Below, piece by piece: positions 19,110 to 27,810 of a DNA stretch of 64,000 nt (position 1 is its first letter; each line of letters starts with the position of its first letter). The stretch is from Gelidibacter japonicus (GTDB lineage Bacteria; Bacteroidota; Bacteroidia; Flavobacteriales; Flavobacteriaceae). Below the pieces are notes generated by a model. It ran no database searches, had not been told where the DNA came from, and was given only the letters and a program-made list of their open reading frames with translations. Position numbers and translations under genes: made by a program. The stretch is taken from contig NZ_BJKB01000007.1 of the NCBI RefSeq assembly GCF_010725055.1, positions 62,001 through 126,000 on the forward strand. The letters run 5' to 3'.

Positions 19110-19250
19110 TTTTTAACCAGAAAAATCGTCAATTCAACTCATTCAGTATTAAAATGAAGAATTTAGAACTAAAAAAACAGTAAACTCTTCGTTCAAAAAA
19201 ACAGAAGTTCCGTTATTTGTAAATCCTTATTGCCTATAGTGATAAATTCT

Positions 19251-19265
19251 CTATCACAGTGATAG
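19251..19265. promoter_or_regulatory. 15-bp palindrome, possible operator
   Basis: CTATCAC-A-GTGATAG is a perfect palindrome 54 nt before the DUF4286 gene. A further GTGATA half-site lies exactly 20 nt upstream (19239-19244), two helical turns away on the same face of the DNA. It may bind a regulator, but none is identifiable nearby. Confidence 0.35.
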
Positions 19266-19318
19266 AAATTTGTTTTCTTATCAGCAAACAAGGTCCATAA
19301 ATTTGAAAAACTGATACC

Positions 19319-19642
19319 ATGATCATATACAACGTCACCTCCAATATAGATGTCAGCATCCACGATCAATGGCTTGTCTGGATCAAAGAACATATTCCTC
19401 AGGTTTTGGCAACTGGCCATTTTACGGAAGCAAAACTCACTAAAGTTTTGGTCGATAATCAGTCGGGAAGCGTTACCTATTCCGTTCAGTACCGAGCAAA
19501 ATCTCGTGAGGCGCTCAGCAATTACTACACTAATGATGCTGCCAAACTACGTCAAGACGCATTTGCCCAATTTGGTGATAAAGTTTTGGCATTCCGCACA
19601 GAATTGGAAGTCATTGATGAATATAGCGTAAAATTCAACTGA
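19319..19642 (+). CDS. DUF4286 family protein
   Basis: 107 residues with the DUF4286 pattern: start MIIYNVTSNID, central IPQVLATGHFTEAKLTKVL, and C-terminal DAFAQFGDKVLAFRTELEV. No signal or membrane segment, so cytoplasmic. The fold resembles small ferredoxin-like or dimeric alpha-beta barrel proteins; no reaction is known. It lies upstream of rsmA and is separated from it by 205 nt. Confidence 0.85.
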   Translation: MIIYNVTSNIDVSIHDQWLVWIKEHIPQVLATGHFTEAKLTKVLVDNQSGSVTYSVQYRAKSREALSNYYTNDAAKLRQDAFAQFGDKVLAFRTELEVIDEYSVKFN

Positions 19643-19788
19643 TTTAACGGCAAGAGAATACAATGACCTTGTTCCGTTAAAAATCTGAGTTTCCTCATTC
19701 AGACCAGATAGATTAGCCTCACATCCAGGTCCCTGAGAACAAAGAAAAATAAACCGAACTTTGCATCTCCAAAAATAATTCTCACTAA

Positions 19789-19837
19789 CTTCGCGCTTCG
19801 ACAGACAGGCTTTAAGCTTCTAACCTTTTCAAAATCA
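19789..19837. repeat. Degenerate 7-nt periodic array before rsmA
   Basis: Seven successive heptamers read CTTCGCG, CTTCGAC, AGACAGG, CTTTAAG, CTTCTAA, CCTTTTC, AAAATCA. The array ends 11 nt before the rsmA GTG. Confidence 0.5.
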
Positions 19838-19847
19838 CTATAAATCT

Positions 19848-20633
19848 GTGTCAAAAGATCATCAAGTCAGAGCAAAAAAACATCTTGGTCAGCATTTTTT
19901 AACCGATGAAAGCATTGCTGAAAAGATTGCGAATTCCCTTTCCTATAAAGGTTATGACCATGTGTTGGAAATTGGCCCAGGCATGGGTGTCCTGACCAAA
20001 TATCTATTGAAAAAAGACATCATTACGCATGTAATCGAAATTGATACTGAGTCTGTAGAATATCTGAAAAACAACTACCTAAATCTCGTTGATCGGATTA
20101 TTGAAAAAGACTTCTTAAAGTATAACCTAAAAGACGTTTTTAACGATCAACCTTTTGCCATCATCGGAAATTTTCCTTATAATATTTCATCACAAATTCT
20201 ATTTAAAACTTTGGAGATGCGTGATCAAATCCCCGAGTTTTCGGGGATGTTCCAAAAAGAAGTAGCACTTCGGATATGCTCTAAAGAAGGGAGTAAGGTC
20301 TATGGTATTCTTTCAGTTCTTACTCAGGCTTTTTACGACGCCGAATACCTTTTTACGGTGCCGCCATTGGTATTCAATCCGCCCCCAAAAGTAGATTCGG
20401 GAGTGTTACTTCTGACCCGAAAGACAAATTATAAACTCCCATGCGATGAAAAGCTATTTTTCAGAGTGGTAAAGACAGGCTTTCAACAACGTCGTAAAAC
20501 ACTCCGAAATAGTTTAAAGTCATTCGATTTATCCGAAAATTTAAAATCAAACCTTATCTTTGACCAACGCCCCGAACAGTTAAGCGTACAGCAGTTTATT
20601 GCACTGACCCAACTCATAGAAAACGATCGCTAA
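19848..20633 (+). CDS. rsmA: 16S rRNA (adenine1518/1519-N6) dimethyltransferase
   Basis: The enzyme (KsgA) dimethylates two adenines in the 3' hairpin of 16S rRNA during small-subunit assembly; its loss gives kasugamycin resistance. Visible motifs are [10 protein letters not shown] near the N-terminus, the SAM site [13 protein letters not shown] (~39-51), the acidic DTESVEYL segment and the catalytic NFPYN (~107). Length 261 is typical. The start is GTG at 19848. mgtE follows after 18 nt, so the two are probably one operon. Confidence 0.96.
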   Translation: MSKDHQVRAKKHLGQHFLTDESIAEKIANSLSYKGYDHVLEIGPGMGVLTKYLLKKDIITHVIEIDTESVEYLKNNYLNLVDRIIEKDFLKYNLKDVFNDQPFAIIGNFPYNISSQILFKTLEMRDQIPEFSGMFQKEVALRICSKEGSKVYGILSVLTQAFYDAEYLFTVPPLVFNPPPKVDSGVLLLTRKTNYKLPCDEKLFFRVVKTGFQQRRKTLRNSLKSFDLSENLKSNLIFDQRPEQLSVQQFIALTQLIENDR

Positions 20634-20651
20634 TTCATAAAAACAAGCCAT

Positions 20652-22025
20652 TTGCAAGACAAAAGAGAGAACATACAATTTGAGCTTACCGACGAACTTA
20701 TTGAACAAGTCCAGCTTCTTATCAGCACCAAAAATGATAAGGAGCTCAACCGACTTCTAAATGAATTCCATTACGCCGATATTGCCGAAATTCTGGATGA
20801 AGTCAATCTGGAAGAGGCGATGTATGTCATCAAACTTTTAGATTCAGAGACGACATCAGAAGTGTTGATGGAATTGGATGAAGACAATCGACAAAAAGTC
20901 TTACGAAACCTTTCATCCAAGGAAATTGCAGAAGAAGTTGAAGAACTGGACACCGATGATGCGGCCGATATCATTGCAGAGCTTTCCGCCGAACGTCAGC
21001 GCGAGGTCATCCATCATATTGAGGACAAAGACCACCAAGCTGAAATTACCGAATTATTAGCTTACGATGAAGATACAGCTGGAGGCCTCATGGCCAAAGA
21101 GTTGGTAAAAGTTTATGAAACATGGACCGTTGCAGGATGTTTGCGCCGAATTAGGGGGCAGGCCAAAGATGTCACCAGAGTCCACTCCATATACGTAGTC
21201 AATAAACAAAATAAGCTCATTGGTCGACTATCTTTAAAAGATTTGATCGTAGCCAAAAGTGATGAAAAAATTGCGGACATCTACATCAAGAATGTCGATT
21301 ATGTAAAAGTGGATGAAGATCCTGAAGAAGTTGCCAAAATCATGGCAAAATATGACTTGGAGGCCATTCCGGTGGTTGATGATGATATGGTATTGCTTGG
21401 TCGTATTACGATAGACGATATTGTAGACGTTTTAATTGAGGAAGCCGACAAAGATTATCAATTGGCTGCGGGTATTACCACAGATGTAGAAGCCGATGAT
21501 AGCATCTGGCACTTGACCATAGCACGTTTGCCATGGCTCTTTATTGGTATGTTTGGAGGTATTGGAGCAGCAAGTATTATTAATGGGTTTAGCGATGCCA
21601 TGTTACAGTTTCCTGCCTTATTGCTTTTCATTCCTTTGGTTCAGGCCACCGCAGGAAATGTGGGAGTCCAATCTTCGGCCATTGTGGTAAAGGGTTTGGC
21701 AAATAACACTATTGACGGCAATATTATAGGAAGACTCTTTAAAGAAATGTTGTTAGGTTTAGTCAACGGACTTGCTATTGCATTTGTAGTATTAATCATC
21801 AGTCATTTCGGATTTCATACCACCTATTTAGAATCATTAACAATTTGCGTCGCTTTAGTGACCGTTATTATCATGGCCGCATTAATTGGCACCTTTATTC
21901 CAATCTTCCTGGACAGACGCGGCATTGATGCAGCAGTTGCCACTGGGCCATTTATCACCACAAGCAATGATATCTTTGGAATTCTGACCTATTTTATCGT
22001 TGCCAAATTGATTTTAGGGTTTTAG
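20652..22025 (+). CDS. mgtE: Magnesium transporter MgtE
   Basis: A Mg2+ channel gated by intracellular Mg2+. The 457 residues show the acidic helical N domain (~1-130, DEVNLEEAMYV, ELDTDDAADIIAELS), a CBS pair (~140-260) and five membrane helices (~285-457) with the conserved PLVQATAGNVGVQSS and the final DIFGILTYFIVAK. The start is TTG at 20652, the only start that keeps the full N domain. Spacing to rsmA is 18 nt. Confidence 0.95.
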   Translation: MQDKRENIQFELTDELIEQVQLLISTKNDKELNRLLNEFHYADIAEILDEVNLEEAMYVIKLLDSETTSEVLMELDEDNRQKVLRNLSSKEIAEEVEELDTDDAADIIAELSAERQREVIHHIEDKDHQAEITELLAYDEDTAGGLMAKELVKVYETWTVAGCLRRIRGQAKDVTRVHSIYVVNKQNKLIGRLSLKDLIVAKSDEKIADIYIKNVDYVKVDEDPEEVAKIMAKYDLEAIPVVDDDMVLLGRITIDDIVDVLIEEADKDYQLAAGITTDVEADDSIWHLTIARLPWLFIGMFGGIGAASIINGFSDAMLQFPALLLFIPLVQATAGNVGVQSSAIVVKGLANNTIDGNIIGRLFKEMLLGLVNGLAIAFVVLIISHFGFHTTYLESLTICVALVTVIIMAALIGTFIPIFLDRRGIDAAVATGPFITTSNDIFGILTYFIVAKLILGF

Positions 22026-22283
22026 GCTGTAGTGCATTGGGCTTCCTGTTCAAGTGATGTTTTTCATTGTAATCTTCAAAATTGTGAATTTCCAATTAAC
22101 TTCTATATTTTAAAATTACAAGATTAAAGATTCCTTCCCTTGACCATTGAGCTTGTCGAAATGAAGAGAAGAGTTTGTCCCGATTTTTTTCGGGATGAAT
22201 TTAAACCCTGAAAAGGGTTTAAGGACGGAAGGGCTTTAAATTAGAAATGTTTCATTCCAACTAAATGTTTAACCCAATTTCCT

Positions 22284-22291
22284 TAATTTTG
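22284..22291 (+). promoter_or_regulatory. Candidate -7 box of the hydroxyacid dehydrogenase gene
   Basis: TAATTTTG matches TAnnTTTG. A transcript starting a few bases downstream would carry the 22317-22334 hairpin in its leader. Confidence 0.45.
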
Positions 22292-22316
22292 ATATTACGA
22301 ACCATTAAAATTGAGA

Positions 22317-22340
22317 TTTCTGCTTTCGCAGGAAGTAAAC
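22317..22340 (+). promoter_or_regulatory. Hairpin leader, copy 1 (7-bp stem, TTTC loop, 6 nt, ATG)
   Basis: TTTCTGC (22317-22323) pairs with GCAGGAA (22328-22334), one G-T pair, around loop TTTC. Six bases (GTAAAC) separate the stem from the ATG. The same layout precedes three other genes in the window. Confidence 0.6.
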
Positions 22341-23288
22341 ATGAAAATCCTCCACGTCGATACCAATCACCCGTTACTCATCAATCAACTCCATACTTTG
22401 GGCTTTGAAAACGATGAGGATTACACCTCTCCAAAAGAAGCTATTGAAGCCAAAATCCAAAATTATGATGGCCTTATCATAAGAAGTCGTTTTAGCATTG
22501 ACAAACAGTTTTTGGACGCCGCCAAAAAACTCAAATTTATAGGCCGTGTAGGTGCCGGATTGGAAAATATTGACGGCGATGTTGCACAGCAAAAAGGTAT
22601 CCATCTCATCGCAGCACCCGAAGGCAATAGAAATGCCGTAGGAGAACACGCATTAGGCATGTTGTTATCTTTATTCAACAAACTTAATAAAGCCGATCGT
22701 GAAGTACGCTCCGGACAATGGCTTCGTGAGGCCAACAGGGGAATTGAATTGGACGGAAAAACCGTTGGCCTTATTGGTTATGGCAATATGGGGAAAGCCT
22801 TTGCCAAAAAATTACGTGGATTTGAAGTAGAAGTCCTTTGTTATGACATCAGGCCCAAGCTAGGAGATGACCATGCGCGACAAGTGTCTCTCAAAGAATT
22901 TCAAGAAAAAGTGGATGTTGTAAGTCTGCACACGCCACAAACGCCACTGACTATGGGAATGGTCAACACCAAATTCATTAATGCCTTCTCAAAACCATTT
23001 TGGTTGATCAATACCGCTCGCGGAAAAAGTGTGGTAACCAAAGATTTGGTAACTGCTTTAAAATCATCTAAAATTCTTGGCGCAGGACTGGACGTTTTGG
23101 AATACGAAAAATCATCTTTTGAAGATCTATTTACCTCTGAAATTCCAGAAGCCTTCCAATATCTCATCAAGGCGGAGAATGTTCTTCTCACACCACATGT
23201 TGCAGGTTGGACGGTTGAAAGCAAAGAGAAATTGGCGCAGACTATTGTGGATAAGATTAAAGTGAAATTCAATCCAATGGTTAAATAA
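22341..23288 (+). CDS. D-2-hydroxyacid dehydrogenase (SerA-like)
   Basis: The 315-residue protein belongs to the NAD-dependent D-isomer-specific 2-hydroxyacid dehydrogenases. Visible: RVGAGLENID, the NAD-binding GLIGYGNMGKAFAKKL (~142-157), NTARGKSV with the catalytic Arg, LDVLEYE with the catalytic Glu, and TPHVAGWTVESKEK with the catalytic His. It lacks the ACT domain of long SerA proteins. Substrate is unclear; 3-phosphoglycerate or a related 2-keto acid is possible. The ATG at 22341 is chosen; an in-frame TTG at 22311 would place the hairpin leader inside the gene and extends before any conserved residue. Confidence 0.9.
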   Translation: MKILHVDTNHPLLINQLHTLGFENDEDYTSPKEAIEAKIQNYDGLIIRSRFSIDKQFLDAAKKLKFIGRVGAGLENIDGDVAQQKGIHLIAAPEGNRNAVGEHALGMLLSLFNKLNKADREVRSGQWLREANRGIELDGKTVGLIGYGNMGKAFAKKLRGFEVEVLCYDIRPKLGDDHARQVSLKEFQEKVDVVSLHTPQTPLTMGMVNTKFINAFSKPFWLINTARGKSVVTKDLVTALKSSKILGAGLDVLEYEKSSFEDLFTSEIPEAFQYLIKAENVLLTPHVAGWTVESKEKLAQTIVDKIKVKFNPMVK

Positions 23289-23411
23289 CCATCAATTATT
23301 CAATAAGATTTGAATTCATAACTATTGACGATTTCGTGACATTCATGTGAGATTTTTACTTCATAGCGATGAAATTGTCTTTATTGTAAAATCAAAGCTA
23401 TTTTTATTACC

Positions 23412-23439
23412 TTTAAACTTCTAACCTTTAAAACATTAC
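23412..23439. repeat. Degenerate 7-nt periodic array before the DUF4870-like gene
   Basis: CTTTAAA, CTTCTAA, CCTTTAA, AACATTA. It shares CTTTAA[AG]CTTCTAACCTTT with the array before rsmA (19810-19828), and like it ends just before a start codon. Confidence 0.45.
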
Positions 23440-23444
23440 AACAA

Positions 23445-23879
23445 ATGACTAATAATCAAAATTTAGGCGACGATCTTAGCGAGAAACTGGACGAGACAAA
23501 AGATACCGCAAAACAAAAAACAGATCAGTTTTCGGAAGACGCAAAGCGAGCAGCCAATGAATTTGAAAACGATGTAAATTCCGTTTCTAAAGACGGCAAA
23601 AACATTGCACTCATTGCACACCTTACTTTAATCGGTTGGATCATTGCCTTCGTAATGAACAACAACACAAAAAGTGAATTTGGCTCGTTTTATATCCGAC
23701 AGGTATTAGGACTGGGTCTTTGTGGACTAGTGTTAAGTTTTATACCGCTTCTTGGATGGCTTGTGAGCTTAGGTATCTTTGTTCTTTGGATTATGAGTTT
23801 AATAGGAGCACTCAACGGCGAAAAGAAATTAACTCCAGTATTGGGCGAGTACTTCCAGGATTGGTTTAAGTCCTTATAG
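23445..23879 (+). CDS. Small membrane protein, DUF4870/Tic20-like
   Basis: 144 residues. The first ~55 are charged and helical (ETKDTAKQKTDQFSEDAKRAANEFENDVNS), like the low-complexity helices of stress-type proteins. The rest has three hydrophobic segments with IALIAHLTLIGWIIAFVMNN and FYIRQVLGLGL, the pattern of the DUF4870/Tic20-like family often labelled import component protein in flavobacteria. Function unknown; location is the inner membrane. It is a single-gene unit with its own terminator. Confidence 0.75.
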   Translation: MTNNQNLGDDLSEKLDETKDTAKQKTDQFSEDAKRAANEFENDVNSVSKDGKNIALIAHLTLIGWIIAFVMNNNTKSEFGSFYIRQVLGLGLCGLVLSFIPLLGWLVSLGIFVLWIMSLIGALNGEKKLTPVLGEYFQDWFKSL

Positions 23880-23903
23880 GATTCTATTTTAAAATAATCT
23901 TAA

Positions 23904-23938
23904 AGAGCCAAATTGTTGATGATTTGGCTCTTTTTTTA
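23904..23938 (+). terminator. Terminator of the DUF4870-like gene
   Basis: AGAGCCAAAT (23904-23913) pairs with ATTTGGCTCT (23922-23931), followed by a T run. Confidence 0.85.
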
Positions 23939-24021
23939 TGTTAACCATAAATTAACTTTCTTGATTATTCAGGCATTCATATACTCAAAAACAATATAAT
24001 AAAAACAAGTTGAATCAACAC

Positions 24022-26694
24022 CTAAAAACTAAAGTCAACTCCTAAAAGAAGGAATCTAGGCATCAATCTATAGGACGTACTAAACGTACCTATATCTGAT
24101 ATAAATCTTTCTCTGAATGTTTTAACATTTAATAAATTCTTTCCGGTCAAGGTAAAAGTTACATTATTTTGCTTCATTTTATATTTCGTCTCAAAGTCTA
24201 AGAAATAGAATGACTTGTGGGTATCAAAATTTCCAAAATAATACCTTTCTGATTGAATTTCAGCATTGAAGTTTTGATTGAAGTTAAAGTTTAGATCAAT
24301 AAAACTTGTATTGTTGGTATTAGAAAATCTGGAAGTTGTCTTAACCACACTGCTATTCCATTTGGTTCCTAAATTATAATTAAAAAGGCCATTAAAAGCT
24401 GAACGGAGTTCAAATCCGTATTCATAACTTGTGTTTTGAACTACCCTTAATTCTGAATCATTCACACTGTTTTTAAAATCAGACTTGAAAAAACTAAAAT
24501 TTAATTTCAGGTTGCTGGACATAAATTTTAAGTATCTATCAATAGTTACGTCCCCTAATAAAGTTTCAGAATTGTTAATACGAATGATATTTGTCAAAGA
24601 ATAATCAGGATCAATTATGGTATTAGTTGAGAAAAAATCATGACTTTTAAGATAGGAAATTCTGGTCCTTGCAAAAAAGCTTTTAGTCCATCTTCCCAAG
24701 TTATAGCCTAAAGTTAATCCACTCGAATTAACTTGACTCAACCCTGAACCTCCTCTTAAAAAATCCTTATTATTAGTAAGTACATAATTATCAAACACCT
24801 GAATAAGTGAGGCATTTGTAAAATTGTTATTATAACTCAAGCTCAAATTATTGTTTTCATTAAATTCATAATTCATTGAAAGAGAGGGACTCACAAAAAA
24901 TGGAGATTGTGATTCTTCGTTTCCATAACTTTCGAATTTATTGAACATTTGATTAAAGTCTAATTTGGCATTTAGAGCATAGTTCCCAAATTTAATCTTG
25001 TATTTAGCATTCGCGTATAATTTGCCAACTGTATATTTTAAATCATTATTGAATTCTGAAGTGATCTCATCTCCATTGGAACCAATCAAATCTAAATTAG
25101 ATGTGAAAAAATCGATTCTCTTTGTAAAACCAATTTTTAATTCCAACAAGTCATCTGTTGTCTTTCGATCCAATAAATGCGCTTCAAACCCTGTAAAGTT
25201 CATTTGATTACTGCTCAATTGTCTCGCAGAAGTTGCATCGATATCTGCAAATAAATCATTAAAAACAACTGTATCTAACGTATAGTCTTGAGGTTTCCTT
25301 TCATAAATAAAAACTCCAGATAGCGCCAAAACCTTTTTGGCAGCCAACCTATTGGTGTAAATTGTTTTATACATAAAACGTTCGTTATGGTCAGACAAAA
25401 ATTGCTGTATTGGAACGCTATTAAATTCGAGCCGACTTTTTGAATCTTCATTTCCACGCTTGTAGGTAGCATCTATTTCTAACAACTCGTTTTGTGACAT
25501 ATCATAATCAAAATCAATCGCACCAGAGCCTGAAAACAAGTTTTTATTTATCAGGTTTGACTCCCTATTTGTAAAACTTATAGATGAGGTTGTATAATTT
25601 TGAATACTTTGCTGTTCAAAGGCCTTCTCATCCCAATTTAATAGGCCATTGGCTTTAATTTTCATCTTTTCATTGATTTTAAAGATGGAATTAAGAGACA
25701 GAAGTTCCTGATTATTCAGATTAAAACGACTCTTCTTTAAAGACAACTCATAAGTGTCTAAACGAATTAGGCTACTTGCGTTTTCCATATTGCCAATGCC
25801 CCCAACCTCATTGAGATCAGACGCTGAAATGTAAATGGAGGATTCACCTCCTGAGGACTCTCCAACATTGTTTAAATTGGTTAGGAAGTAGTGTTTCCCT
25901 ACCTCTCCAAAGCGCATAGCATTCGCTCTTACTTGGTATTTGTTTGTCGTTGTAAGCCCGTAAGCAAGACTTGCATTGCCAAACCAATCAATCTTTCTAT
26001 CTTTTTTAAGCTTCAAGTTTACAGCAACTTTATGACTATCTTCAATATCCTTCAAAAGCCTGTTATTGGAATACTTTTGATAGATTTCAACTTTTTCAAC
26101 CAGATCTGCATTTAAGTTTTTGGTTAATAGTTGATATCCTTTTTTAAAAAAATCATCGCCATCAACCATAACTTTTTCAATTTCTTGATTGCCTATTTTC
26201 ACAGTGCCATCGGCTTCAATATGAAAGCCAGGGAGGTTCTTAAGCAAATCTTCAACGGTGGTTTCATTGCCTTTAAGAAATGCATCAACAATTAAAATAA
26301 TAGTGTCCTTTTTGACGACTATCGCCTTTTCGGTATGAATTATAACTTCATTGAGTTCAGTAGCTTGCTCTTGTAGCTTGACATTCCTTGTAAAGTCATG
26401 TTTTTCTAATATGATTTTTTCAGACTTCGGTTGATAAGATAATGCATTAAAGCTTATGACATATTTCCCTACTTTTTCAATGGTAATCTCATATTTCCCC
26501 TGTTCATCGGTAGTCGTGTAGGTAATGATTTGTTTGTTCAATGAATCCCTGAGAATGACATTGACATAGGCAATTGGGTTTTCCAATGTATCGGTGACTC
26601 GACCTTTTATTGTTTGGGCACACATAAAATTGCCTAATAGCAAGAGAACTATTAGGCAATAGAATTTTTGTGATTTTAACAAGAATATCTTCAT
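24022..26694 (-). CDS. TonB-dependent receptor-like outer-membrane protein of the GLPGLI-linked type
   Basis: 890 residues with a signal peptide (ending MCAQ), a carboxypeptidase-like regulatory domain (TIKGRVTDTLENPIAYVNV, ~28-105), a plug-like domain (TVEDLLKNLPGFHIEADGTV ... VMVDGDDFFKKGY, ~135-215) and an outer-membrane barrel to the C-terminus (LGVDFSF). The ATG at 26694 is preferred over TTG at 26697; it shares one base with the stop of the upstream GLPGLI gene (TGATG), a sign of coupling. Receptors of this kind commonly sit with GLPGLI proteins in flavobacteria. The substrate is unknown. Confidence 0.85.
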   Translation of the reverse strand: MKIFLLKSQKFYCLIVLLLLGNFMCAQTIKGRVTDTLENPIAYVNVILRDSLNKQIITYTTTDEQGKYEITIEKVGKYVISFNALSYQPKSEKIILEKHDFTRNVKLQEQATELNEVIIHTEKAIVVKKDTIILIVDAFLKGNETTVEDLLKNLPGFHIEADGTVKIGNQEIEKVMVDGDDFFKKGYQLLTKNLNADLVEKVEIYQKYSNNRLLKDIEDSHKVAVNLKLKKDRKIDWFGNASLAYGLTTTNKYQVRANAMRFGEVGKHYFLTNLNNVGESSGGESSIYISASDLNEVGGIGNMENASSLIRLDTYELSLKKSRFNLNNQELLSLNSIFKINEKMKIKANGLLNWDEKAFEQQSIQNYTTSSISFTNRESNLINKNLFSGSGAIDFDYDMSQNELLEIDATYKRGNEDSKSRLEFNSVPIQQFLSDHNERFMYKTIYTNRLAAKKVLALSGVFIYERKPQDYTLDTVVFNDLFADIDATSARQLSSNQMNFTGFEAHLLDRKTTDDLLELKIGFTKRIDFFTSNLDLIGSNGDEITSEFNNDLKYTVGKLYANAKYKIKFGNYALNAKLDFNQMFNKFESYGNEESQSPFFVSPSLSMNYEFNENNNLSLSYNNNFTNASLIQVFDNYVLTNNKDFLRGGSGLSQVNSSGLTLGYNLGRWTKSFFARTRISYLKSHDFFSTNTIIDPDYSLTNIIRINNSETLLGDVTIDRYLKFMSSNLKLNFSFFKSDFKNSVNDSELRVVQNTSYEYGFELRSAFNGLFNYNLGTKWNSSVVKTTSRFSNTNNTSFIDLNFNFNQNFNAEIQSERYYFGNFDTHKSFYFLDFETKYKMKQNNVTFTLTGKNLLNVKTFRERFISDIGTFSTSYRLMPRFLLLGVDFSF

Positions 26695-27497
26695 CAATTT
26701 TTCTTACTCTCGTCGAGTTCCCATTCATAAACCAATTCAATACCTTTATTTTCGGTTTTGCTCTCAACTATGCGAGTTCCTTTTGACAACTTAGAGAGTC
26801 TCATCTTTTCATCTTCAGTTCTTTTCTCAGATTGTGTTTTTAGATAATCTCTTAAAGACATTACTTTGAAATTAGCGCCTGAATGTACTGCATCTAAGGT
26901 TTTGTCCAATTGAACAGGATATTGAATTTTTGTTGCATTCCATTCAAACAAATTATCAACATCATGCACTTGCAAAATTAATCCTGGTAAGCCGTGAAAT
27001 TTCCATGGTCCGAATGAAACAGGAATGTCCGTGGTAAACCAAGCAATATACCGCCTACCTCGAAAGTCCACAGTGGCTTTTGTGCATTCGAAATTTTGAA
27101 TGGTTTTGGTTTGATCGGAAAGTTTCCAATCAAATTTAACACCATTATCTTGGATGACGATAGGTTTACCATTGTCCAACAAATTTAGAGAAATACCATT
27201 GTCAATTTTATTATAAATAAGAGTACTCGAATCCCCAACATCCGCAGAAGTAAACACATGAAATGACGAATCATCATTTTCATCTTTTATAACATTAGAA
27301 ATATTTTTGAACTTATCATTGTTGAAAAAAACGGTGTAATGAGATAAGTTGTCTTCAGCAACCAAAATGGCGTTCATTTTAAAAGAACCCGTTTCCTTGA
27401 CTACATTAACTGTATGCTCATATTCAACATATAGATATTGACCGTAAATTGGAGCCATTAAAAAAACAAAGAAGATGAATAGAAGTTTGTTCTTCAT
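26694..27497 (-). CDS. GLPGLI family protein
   Basis: 267 residues with a signal peptide (MKNKLLFIFFVFLMAPIYGQ) and the family motif exactly as named, GLPGLI, in WKFHGLPGLILQVHD (~166-180). The upstream segment YIAWFTTDIPVSFGPW is also family-typical. Members are exported proteins of unknown function found next to TonB receptor-like genes, as here. The next gene starts in its stop codon. A CCGACTATATAT motif lies 34 nt before its ATG. Confidence 0.92.
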   Translation of the reverse strand: MKNKLLFIFFVFLMAPIYGQYLYVEYEHTVNVVKETGSFKMNAILVAEDNLSHYTVFFNNDKFKNISNVIKDENDDSSFHVFTSADVGDSSTLIYNKIDNGISLNLLDNGKPIVIQDNGVKFDWKLSDQTKTIQNFECTKATVDFRGRRYIAWFTTDIPVSFGPWKFHGLPGLILQVHDVDNLFEWNATKIQYPVQLDKTLDAVHSGANFKVMSLRDYLKTQSEKRTEDEKMRLSKLSKGTRIVESKTENKGIELVYEWELDESKKN

Positions 27498-27810
27498 AGT
27501 TTAATAATATTTTAAAAAGAATATATAGTCGGAATTGACACAAACAACGGCGGTGACACCATTAAAAATATCAGAATACACACAGTATCAAGACCCAGCT
27601 AAACTTTATAAATTTACAATAAAGAAAAACAGATATCTAAACTTTTGAATGGAAAAAAGCGAAATCTACCGCCTAAACCAAAGAATCCGAAAGCCATGCC
27701 ATACTTGAATAGTACGGTAAACCCGTAACTAAATTAGGCTTCACAAGAAAGTTTTAACTTTTTATTACCAATTAAGAAAGGTGATTTAAAATACTATATC
27801 AGGATTATAT
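27498..27810. other. 313-nt spacer upstream of the GLPGLI gene
   Basis: AT-rich, with the CGACTATATAT motif (27521-27531, minus strand) near the GLPGLI start. No clear reading frame, terminator or repeat is seen in the rest. Confidence 0.55.

Larger units (their letters stand above)
22026..22340. other. 315-nt spacer with a cluster of small palindromes
   Basis: Contents in order: a CCTTCC/GGAAGG outer stem (22133-22138 with 22227-22232) that encloses a CATTGAGCTTGTCGAAATG repeat, a TCCCGA/TCGGGA hairpin (22178-22195) and a TTAAACCC/GGGTTTAA hairpin (22201-22222). Then follow the promoter box at 22284 and the hairpin leader at 22317. Confidence 0.55.
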
